A stretch of 64,000 bases of DNA. Origin: Anseranas semipalmata. Its lineage: Eukaryota; Chordata; Aves; Anseriformes; Anseranatidae. Positions 1 through 9,336 of this stretch are shown one piece after another. The DNA lies in NCBI GenBank assembly GCA_013399115.1, contig VXAA01004384.1, positions 388,410 through 452,409 on the forward strand. Reading direction: 5' to 3'. How positions within the stretch are numbered: the stretch's first letter is position 1; each line of letters begins with the position of its first letter. The notes beneath the pieces were generated by a model, which saw nothing but the letters and a program-made list of their open reading frames with translations, did not search any database and was not told the origin of the DNA. The translations under genes were made by a program, and so were the position numbers.

Positions 1-1200
1 CCGGCCCCGCAGCGCCCAGCGGGAGCCGGCCGAGGCCAGCGGCAGGGCAGCGGTGCGGGGGCGCGGGCAGCAGCCCCCCGGCCCGGGAAGCGCCGTGCCG
101 GTGCAGGGGATTCTTAGGCGCGATTTTTCCGGATGGGCTAAGCGAGGAACCCAGATTAAGCAGCCGGGGTGGCAAGGCCCGATACGGGAGACCTTGGCGG
201 GGGGACGAGGGCGAGAGCAGAGATAACGCTGGTGGCAGGCGGGCGAGCCGCAGAGGACGGCACATCTTCCCACCCGGGCTCCCTTGCTGGCACGGCACGG
301 CACGGCACGGCACGGCACAGCAGCAATGCCCATTGCCCCACACGGTCCTGGGGCCTTTCCCCCGGCCGTGGTTCCATGCGCCATTTTGCTCCGTTGCCAT
401 GGAAACAGCCATGTCAAAAATCCCTCGGGCCGCTGCCGGCACAGGAGGGATGCGCAGGGAGCATCGCGGCACTGCCGGCTCTGCCTGCTCCCACGCGTGT
501 CCCGCGGTGGGTGCGGAGCCCCGCTGCCATCGGGAGCCCCTCTGTGCCAGGCTGGACGGATCCTGTGCCCCAGTGGCCGCCATGGTACAGCGGGCACACG
601 CGAGGGGGAATTCAGGGGAGCCCCAGGAAGGGGCCCCGCAGGCTCGCACGTCCCCAGCCCAGCATCGGTAAACAGGAAATCTGCTCCTCGTGAAACCCGG
701 GCCATTGCATTATTCATCAGCCCGCAGCCTGGCTCTCCTCCTCAGCCATTGTCACATAATTCCTCCTTTCTCTGGCAGCAGCTGGCGCGCAGCCGCCCAG
801 CCCCAGGCACGGGGACGGCACCGGGGAACGAACCCCGGCGCCGGGCTGCGCCCAGGGACGATGGCAGCGGGCGCCTGCTGCGGCCACGCGTCCCGCCGGG
901 GGGTCAGGACCAGAGGCCAGGCGGCCCCGTCACTCCGGGCCCAGCTGCTGTCACAACAATGCGCGGCTTTGTCACCGGCGGGGTCCCCCACTGGGGCAGG
1001 CGGCAGCGGTGGCCGCGTTGCGCATCCCCACGATGGAGCCAGCGCTTCCAAGCCACCGGTGGCCACCACGGCCGGGCGGGGGGCTGTGGATTTCTGGTCC
1101 CTCTGCAGCACGAGCTGCTCTCCGTAGCACGGAGCCCCTCTGCCCCGCGTTCGCCTCTGTCCCCACGCCAGTCCCGGAGGGGCTGGAAGGCCCCCTGCTT
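1..1200. promoter_or_regulatory. CpG-island-like sequence at the left edge
   Basis: Very GC-rich with many CpGs, densest in the first 150 bases (for example GCGGGGGCGCGGGC), consistent with the edge of a promoter CpG island. In human, CRIP2 and CRIP1 lie downstream of MTA1 on the same strand, so this may be the promoter side of that neighbour. No start codon or exon of a CRIP-type LIM protein is visible here, so the assignment is inference. Confidence 0.35.
291..318. repeat. (CACGG)n pentanucleotide tandem repeat
   Basis: Five uninterrupted CACGG units followed by a partial CAC, inside the CpG-rich left flank. Confidence 0.9.
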
Positions 1201-4200
1201 CCCCAGAGGCCCATCAGCATGAGTTCTCCTGAGCCCCCGCGCAAAACAGGGCTGCAAGGGGCAGCGCTAGGAGGGCAGGGCACAGCCTTCGCTCATCTGC
1301 CATCCAGATCCCCCCGTAGCAGCTGGAAATCTCAGCTGGTGTCCCAGCCCTGGTGGCCACAGAGGCAGGAGCATGAGGAGGAGGAGGGGGAGGAAGGCTG
1401 CACCCACCCAACAGCACACATGGAACAGGCACAGGCGAAACCCCGGGCTTAGCCAGCATCCAAGGGCTCTCGCCCACCGAGGGCTTTTCACACACACAGG
1501 CTGGGGGGAATTAAGGCAAATCACCTAAAGGTGCGAATCCCTGCCTGCAAATGCGCTAAATCCCAAGCGGATATGCTCCTTGAGGAGCAAAGTGGCTTTA
1601 GCTTGTCCTGTCTTAATCTGCCCCAGCTTAGGTCCTGTGGGTTCCCGCACTGAGAGCAGGGCTGTCCTGAGGCCCTGGGGACAGTGGGACAGGTGACCGG
1701 GCTGGCACCTTCACCAAGTGCCGCCTTTTACATCAGCAATTCGGGGGCTCCATCCCTCCTGGCTCCGGCAGCGCCAGGTTTCCCTGGCAACGGGTGCTAA
1801 AGCTGCCTTTCCACAGCCACGAGCCCAGGGGAGGGTTCTGGCGCGGGAGCGGAGGCGCGGGCGACGCACCTCGCACTGTGCCGGGGTGTCCCGCCGAGGG
1901 GACCGTCCCCCCCGGGACGGCGGTGGGTGACCCATTTTCCTCCAATCGCACCCAGCCCAGCCCTGGGATTTCCTAAGCCGCCGCCGCCAGCTGGCTCCCC
2001 AGGCTGAGCAGGCAGCGCAGCGCAGGGCACGGCTACGTGCTCGTCGTTCATCTGGCCGCGCTTGTAATTACCCACGCTGGGGACGCGGAGGCACGGGAGC
2101 TGAGGCTGTGCCCCCTGTTGCTCTCTGCTCTGCAGGGGGGTCAGCAGCAGGAGCCCCACTGATGGCAGAGCCCAGCCCCGCTCCCCCAGCCCATGCGGTG
2201 TGCCTCAGTTTCCCCCCAGCAGGTGCCTTGCCAAGCAGAGGTGCTGCCGGGGATGGGGAGCAGCGATGCGCACCCAGCACTGGCTGGAGCAAGGTGAGAC
2301 CCCAGCACCCGGCTTCCAGCTGGCGCTGGGAATGAAGCAAGCCCGGACCCTAAAGCTCAGCCGAATGTCAGCACCAGCACACGTGGCCAGCCCCTGGCCT
2401 CAGGGGACCGCGAGATGGCCGGCCTGGGTCCTGCTGACCCCCGGCACCATCTGGGCCGGACCTGGCTGCGAGGCAGGGATCGCCTCCGCAGGAAGCCGAC
2501 AAAAGGCGTAGAGCCGGCCAGGACCTCATCCTAGGGCAGGTCAACCAGAGGGCTTTGCAAGGATATTAAGGGAAAGCAAGAAATAAATAAGGGATAACTT
2601 CCCCCCAGCCGCCTCGCCTCTGGCTCACCCCTCTCCCCCAAGCTCTGACTCCCCTCCGCTCTTTCTTCCTCCTTCAGACGCTAACTCCACGAAAACGCAG
2701 GCGCTGCGAGGGAGCCGCACGGATGGGGAAGCCAGGGCTGGAAAGCCTTCCCCTCCGCGCCTTTCTCGTTCCATTTGTCTCATTTTCTGGCATCTAGGAT
2801 CAGTTGGCTGCGTTACAGCACAAGAAGAGACTGGAGGGAAAAATATTTAGTAGAAAAATAAAAAATAAAAAGGTTAAGGGGAAAAAAAAAAAGCTGTTGC
2901 TTGCTGGGTTCGCCCAGAGGACAGTCATCCATGCGTGCCCCCCCCCTTGTCCCCTGCGTCAGGGTCCCCCGCAGTGACACACAGGATTTGTCCCTCCTAA
3001 AGCGCCCGCATCCCTGGAGAAGCCCCGCAGCAGAAACCAGGGCCCCTGGTTGGGGTCAGAGGCTGCAGCTGGGTGCGAGGCTGGCAGGCTCTGGGTCTCA
3101 TCAGGCAGCACATGCCACCGGCTGGGGCTCGGCACGTCACCGCCTCGCCCCGGCGCCCGCTATCCGGAGCCCCAGCCCTCCACTTGTCGCTTCTCTCCTT
3201 TAAAAGGCATCCCAGTCCCTGCCGGTATCGCAGGGCAGATAGCACCGTCACGGAGCCTGGGATAACCAGGGCTATGGCCAACCCGCTTGTCCTTGTGAGT
3301 GACAACGGATGTCCCCATGGCCCCCAAGGGGCTGCTGTCCCCGTGTCCCCTTCCCATGGGACCCCCTCCCACCTCCCCAAGCAGCTCGAGGACTGCCATT
3401 AAGACCAATGCCGAGGATTTTTCTCTGGAGAAGATGCGCTCCAGGCCACCGCCAGTAGCTCCCAGTGCAGCGCAGTGCTGCGTGGTGACAATTAAATGAC
3501 AGTATGGGTGCTTCTGATAATTGCAGCAAGCTGTTTTCCTCGACATAAACAGCTCCTTGGCTCCAAGCTGCCAGCACTTACTGGGTCCAAGCACCCATTT
3601 GACTTCAAGGCATGCCCTGCTTAAGGGGAAGACAAACAATCAGCCCATTGAAAAACCACTCAAATCCATGGAGAAGTTCCCGAATTGCAACTCCCGAGGT
3701 GCCTGCACGACCAAGCACCGGTGTGAGCGCAGCAGCAGGCTGGATGCTGAGGATGCTGACACTTAGCACAGAGCATGCACACCTCCCGCCAGCAGGCGGA
3801 ACGTCTCGGTGAGGCGGGATGCGCACCTGGAAAGGGGTCCTGTAGCCAAAAATAAGGCAGCAAACTATGCGGGGAGAGCATGCAGAGCATGGTCAGGCAT
3901 GGCCCCGCCGGCCCTTCACCAGCCCTGGCTCTCACCCTGCTCTTCCAGGGCAAGGACAGGGCGTCCCAGGCATGGACGGGGTGTCCCGGGCACTGCGGCT
4001 GTGCCCGCAGGCGGTTTTGGTGGCAAAGTTCAGCCCCTGGCTGCGCGAGGCACGGGGCTGTTTGTCATTGAGGGACCCGGCTAAGTCCTGCAGCGAGGAG
4101 CTGCGAAGGTGCTCTCCCCTGCAGAGCTCCAGCAGGAGGCTGCCTGCAGAAAGAGGCTGGATCCACATCGCCAGCGTTCGCTCCAGGACCACGGTGAAAG

Positions 4201-5000
4201 AAATCACAAAGCCCAGGGCAGGGTTGAGCGTGCTTCAGCCCTGACCTCGCCTTTTACCCAGGCCGAGGAGGAGATGGGGACAAGCCCCTGGCCCCAGCAG
4301 GGACAATGTTCAGGTCCAGGCACCGCAGACCTGTGCTCGAAGCCCTGCAGACTCTGCCCGTCGCTGGAGCAGCCAGACCAGCCTGGGTGAGCAGCACGTT
4401 TCAGTAGGGGCAGGCTCTGGAATGAGCTGAAAAAACAGACATTTCTGGGCAACGCAAGCCTGGCTCCACAGCCCCCAGACACAGGCACTTAAAAATGCTA
4501 AATATTTGTTCGGAGGAGCGCTCGCCAGCTGCCTCTGCTCCTGCCGTCCCTGCTCGGGACTGGCGAGGCGCGGGGCACGCCGTGGGGACAGGCGCACACT
4601 GCGTTATGTGGCGTCCCGTCCCCGAGCCCTGCAGCTGCCACGCTGGAGCCGGAGCCGCGGGGTCAGTGGGGTGGGAGACGGCACCTGCCAGGGTGGGAGC
4701 ACGGAGCAGAGGCGGAGAGGCCAGCCCGGGCCAGGCTCTCCGCTCCTGAGGAATTTGCGAAGCGAGCCAGGAGCAGGGCAAGGCTGGCTGACCTGTCGGG
4801 GAACGGGGGCGAGTGGGGCACGGCCTTCCCGCGCTCCTCGGACAAGGCTTCCCACGGCAAAATTGGCTCGGGGCGCACCAGCCCCCTGCCGTTCAGCCCT
4901 GCGTTGTTTGCTCTTTCCTCCCCGCTCCATTTCTTTTTTCTCCACCTGCGACAATCATTTTATTTCAACGTCTCGCTCTACAGACCGCAGGACAGCACCA
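1201..5000. other. GC-rich intergenic flank, no gene recognised
   Basis: High GC with scattered CpGs and several long stop-poor frames on both strands, none resembling a known protein and none with convincing splice sites. A GA-rich run sits near 1375-1400 and an A-rich run near 2838-2892. I see no coding exon. Confidence 0.6.
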
Positions 5001-7674
5001 CAGCCCACCTGAATTCACCGCCTGCCTTTTGTCGCAGCAGCTTCCATCTCCCTCCCCAGAGCCTGCACGGATGCAACGTGATCATCAGATCATCTCGCCA
5101 GGTTTCAAACGCAACAGGGCAAAACCCGAACACCCCAGAGGCGGCGATCACAGCTGATCCCATCACTATTGTCTCTCGTAGGCTCTCATTGAAAAAGTAT
5201 TCACTAAAAAGCACATTTACAGGAAAAAAAAAAAACAAAAAAACAAACAAATGGAGCAGTAACAAGGCATCTAGAGAAGGCTGTCATGCCACAGCTTGCC
5301 CGTTCGCAGCGTTCTCTCGTTTCCAACCTAACACCGCTGCCAATGCTTGTTTTAACTTCAATGTGGTTTTAAGCCCGTGGCCTCTGATGGATCAGAACAG
5401 AGCACACGTAGGGTCCAGCTTCTGTAACTGCGCCAAACCCCCTCCTCCTTCCTTCTCCATCCCGAACAAAGCTGACCAGAAGGTTTCATTCCCAGCCTTC
5501 CCGCAACCCTCGCGGGGCAGCACCTCCGCAGCCGCTGCTCCGCGCACCAGCGGCGCTGGGGCAGCTGACCCACTTCCACCCCTGCTCGGCTCGGATGCAG
5601 CGGTGGAAGGCAGCTCCATCCTCACGCAAACCCAGCGTCTGAGGGCGGCTCGCAGGCTTCCCAAGGTCTGGCTTGTGTAACACTCGCACCAAGGATCCAG
5701 AGCCTGCAGCAGAGCTGGCACGGGCTCCAAATTTCCATTTCAAAGGAAATTTCAGCATGTATTTTGCTTTACAACTCTACAGTAGTGTCCCAGTTACAGT
5801 CCACCTCCCACATCAGGAATGCGAGTTTCAGAGTCATTAGTTTGGGTCATACTTTTTCTTTCCACGCTATTTCAACATTGCTGTTACAGACGGCGTGCTG
5901 CCCTCGTGTTACAGCGTCAAAAGCACCGATCGCTGGGAGCTGCTACTGACAAGCTAGTACAATACAAAAATCCAAACTAAACCGAAAAAGCAAGGTGCTT
6001 TTTCTCCTGGCTCTGCATCATGGAGTGAATGTACCCAAAGTCTTTCTCCCATCTGGCCAGGGCTCCTCTCCTTGAGAATGTGTTGTCCCCTTCAATCTCA
6101 AGGGCTGTTTAGGAGGTGGAAGGGACACTCAAAATGAATCGCTGCCCCAGCTGCATGTACCCATTTGCAAGGCTCTACAGCAGGGGAAAAAAGAAAAAGA
6201 AAAAATCAAACACCCCCTAGAACAGCAGCACACCAGCATATGAATGAGAACACGATCTTTAATATAGGAGAGGTTGATCTGGGAGAGGCTGAGTGACAGC
6301 AGATGGCTTGAGAGGCTCATGCTTGGATAGCTCAGTGGTGGGACCTACCACTTACTTGGCATTTCTTGAGGCCTGGTAATTTTCTCTGCTTGCAAACGGT
6401 ATCTTTCAAACCCTCTTCCCAAGCTGGCACAAAGGTAACTAAGGCAGTGAAACACAGGGAGTGAAGTCTGCTACAACATAATGAAAAATGGCATCCATAT
6501 TAGAGGACACGCAAGGGATCCTTCAGTCATGGCAGCGCAGGATATTCTCTCTACTTGCCTGGACTCATTTCCAAAGCAACCTCTGGAGTTACTCCAAGAA
6601 AGCTTTTAAGTGGTTTGAAGCTGCAGAGCTGGCACCCCCAAGTGGTTATCCGAAGCCACTTCACGTGGCTGAACGGCTCGTCTCATGTCTAATCAATAGC
6701 TCGCCCATTGCTAACCCACACGCAGCTCCCCCAGCACCCGCTACCCGAGTGGACGTGGCAGAGTATGGCCAAGACATCAGCCCCAAACCCCACTGCAGAT
6801 GGGCTGGGGCCGATTCAGACCCAGGCTTTTCAAAGTCATCTCTTTCAGATTCCATTTTGCAACAGGAAGAAACTCCTATGAGACCTCTCCCTCGCAGAGA
6901 AAAAGCCAAGTGTTACAAAACCTTCCTGTTGTCAGCAATATTTCTGACGTACACAGTTAATCCCACAGACTGATGAAAGCAAAGTAAAACTGCCAATGGG
7001 CTTTGGCACAGTCCTGCACCGTGCTTGCGGGCAGCCTGGAGGCTGCTTGTCTAGTAAGCTTGGTGCCCTTCACACGTAGCATACCCTTCGGGAACGGCTG
7101 CCCCCTCCTGCTTTTAAGTCACGGATAGGAGAACGTGACCCGCAGTGTAGGACAGACTTCTGCTAAGTTGCTCACCTCCACCTTTACAGAGTAAATCTGA
7201 CCTCTCCCGAGCAGCAAGCGAGGACAAACGTTGAACCCAGTAAGGAGCGAATGTAGAAACGAAGCATTAAATGTCGGCGTGTTCTGTTGCTAACCCCCAG
7301 GGATTTCACTCTGCCACATGTCAGAGTCACGCCGCAGATCAACAAGATGCATGAGCCACCCCAGACAAAAGGCTCATTCAGAGCTTCGGCGTTGCATCTG
7401 CTGCAGTGTTTGAAAGGAGGGAGGAAGTCGGATTCTGAAGGGTCAGAAATATTTCAGCTGCATGTTAGGGGAACCAAACTATGAATGGCTCTTGCCCTGT
7501 ACAACGTAACTGCATGGGCAGCACAGGGAAGCACCGCGGCTATGCAAACACTTCAAAGCAAAACACAGCTCTCGGATGCAAAGAAAGGAGCGCAGACACT
7601 GCGCGCCAGCCAGATGGCACCCTGAGCAAGGGTCTTGACAACTGTTTCAGAAGAGACAAAAAGATGTTTCACAA
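5001..7674. other. intergenic region between MTA1 and the left neighbour
   Basis: Composition falls to normal intergenic levels. There is a short A-rich tract at about 5222-5252. No gene, RNA gene or full repeat is recognised. An ATTAAA on the minus strand at 6259-6264 could be a more distal poly(A) signal for MTA1, but nothing else supports it. Confidence 0.5.
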
Positions 7675-7690
7675 AAGCTCACTTTCCAGG

Positions 7691-7696
7691 TTTATT
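7691..7696 (-). terminator. MTA1: candidate MTA1 poly(A) signal AATAAA
   Basis: AATAAA on the minus strand, the first canonical signal I find downstream of the stop codon. It is followed within 30 nt by a G/T-rich run (GTGAGCTTTTGTG), as expected of a downstream element. Confidence 0.5.
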
Positions 7697-8975
7697 AAGT
7701 AAAGTTAACTGAATTGTTTTCATTTTGTGGGGATTCCTTTCTGTCTAACCCGGTGGGTCAGCAGAGTTGCACAGAATCACGGTTGGACTGTGATAACCCA
7801 AATACAACTTTGGCTCATCTCACTGCTGACACATATGGAATGACTTGGGGGTTATTACATGCTGTGTCTGCTTGAGGCAGGTACATGTACAGATCAGCAC
7901 AAGTTGCAAATGATAGTTTACATCCTTTCAAAACAGAGCAGGGCATTCAGCAAATGCACTGCAATGAGAAGACATATGAAAAAGAAATTATACAGACTTG
8001 CAAATACATAAGAAGTTCAGGAGATGCAAGAAACCTCAAACACAAGAAATGTCAAGGGGGGAAAAAAACACTTAACTTCAGACACAATGTGTTCAAATTA
8101 AAACCCAGCTGTAATTTAAATTCCCTTCAAAATGGGAAACATACAGTAACGCAATTTAAGAGAAACCAGGTTTTGTCCTGGGAGAGATGTGTCCAAAAAC
8201 ACTGATGCACAAACAGGTTCAGAATTCTAAGCAAAATGTCCCTGGGCATTGGTGTACTTGACTCTTGGAGCCAGAGCAAAAGCAATTCATTACACTTGCT
8301 GGACTGCTGGGCCTACTGCTGGGTCTTGGTGGTATAACAGCACGTAGGATTCCAGATGTCAGAGAGAAGGCAGCACGCAAACTGCTGGTTACAGAGAGAA
8401 CTGCTGCAAGCCAGATCTCCCAGGGATTGACTAGAGTAAGGACATCTAATTCTGGTAGCCTGGCCTCCATTGCACACAACGTTAGTGTAATGTTCTGCAA
8501 GGGTCTTCAGTTCTTAGCTCACTCCTTTCTCAGCCTGAGTTGTTTCTGTCTTGTGCATGAGCACAACTGGCCGTGCAAAATTATCCAAAAAACATAAGGG
8601 ACAGGACCAAAGAAAACTGGCTGAACCTGGGGCTGGCTTTCAGCTCCTATTTCCAAATATCGGTTAAAGGTTGGAAATCTACAAAAGAAATAATATAAAT
8701 GAAATAAAAAATGGCACCGTCCACAAAATAAAAAAAAAAATCTTACAACACAGCCTCGTAAAAACGGCTTTGCAACGAGAGCTCAGTCACAAAATGAAGG
8801 GTTCTAGCTCTTCGTACATCAGAAGAGGAAACAAAGCTAAAAAGTACTAGTCCACATTCTCTTAATAAGTTAAACTTACTTTCCCTCCCCCTGTCTACAA
8901 AAGGGGTAGAAGCAAAGGGGAAAATAGGCTACCAAAAATAAAAATAAAAAGAAAGGAGAGAGAAGGAGAGAGCAC

Positions 8976-8977
<2 letters not shown>

Positions 8978-9006
<29 letters not shown>
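8978..9006. repeat. (GA)n dinucleotide repeat in the 3' UTR
   Basis: About 14 GA units on the plus strand, preceded by imperfect GAGAGA runs from 8954. On the MTA1 mRNA it is a pyrimidine (CU)14 tract. Confidence 0.95.
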
Positions 9007-9197
9007 CAGTCTGTGGTCAGAGGCTCAGAGCAGGGCTGAGTTCCTTTTAAGGGTTTAAAAGATGCAAAACAGTTCCTCAGAAGTTCCCTCTCTTCAACAG
9101 TTAGTTCAATGCTGTAGCCATAGAAACTCAAGTATACATTGGAGGAGAGATTCTTTCAGGCAGATCCACCGTCATCCAGAGAGCTGCTCAGCGTGTG

Positions 9198-9336
9198 TTA
9201 ATCCTCAATGATTATGGGTTCATCATTCATGGGCTGGCGTAGCTGCACTGCCTGGATTGGCCGGAGGATAATAGGCTTGTAAGGGCGTCTGGCGGCTCGC
9301 TTGGCTTCGGAGGAGGAAAGCAGCTTGCGGATTTTC
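9198..9336 (-). CDS. MTA1: MTA1 last coding exon, C-terminal tail and stop (window exon 17)
   Basis: 139 coding nt. Acceptor TGTCTGCAG, TAA stop at 9198-9200. It encodes [20 protein letters not shown] then [20 protein letters not shown] and IIIED. The first half is the RBBP4/7-binding helix and basic stretch ([10 protein letters not shown]). The human PPRPPPPAP segment is absent and the tail is four residues shorter than human. The acidic end matches human EPIVIED. Confidence 0.96.

Larger units (their letters stand above)
7675..9197 (-). other. MTA1: probable MTA1 3' untranslated region
   Basis: Runs from the TAA down to the first AATAAA on the minus strand, about 1.5 kb. It contains a (GA)n tract (CU-rich in the mRNA) at 8978-9006 and A/U-rich stretches around 8690-8745. 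The 3' limit is an inference from the poly(A) signal alone; a shorter form using a non-canonical signal is possible. Confidence 0.5.

Noticed and set aside
284..1222. 312-codon open frame in the GC-rich left flank
   Set aside because: GC-rich DNA is poor in stop codons. The product is Pro/Arg/Gly-rich low complexity, part of it comes from the CACGG repeat, and overlapping frames on both strands are equally open.
4904..5680. 258-codon open frame on the plus strand
   Set aside because: It runs through a poly(A)-type tract giving a KKKNKKTNK stretch, has no recognisable domain, and has no splice or promoter context.
7765..7795. Possible CR1 3' end remnant (CACAGAATCACGGTTGG)
   Set aside because: Only about 15 bases resemble the CR1 tail, without the expected octamer repeats or adjoining body.
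8265..8597. Small membrane-protein-like open frame on the plus strand
   Set aside because: The leucine/glycine-rich start is suggestive, but the minus strand is also open here, no family is recognised, and it lies in the presumed MTA1 3' UTR. It is not called as a gene, only noted as a weak finding.
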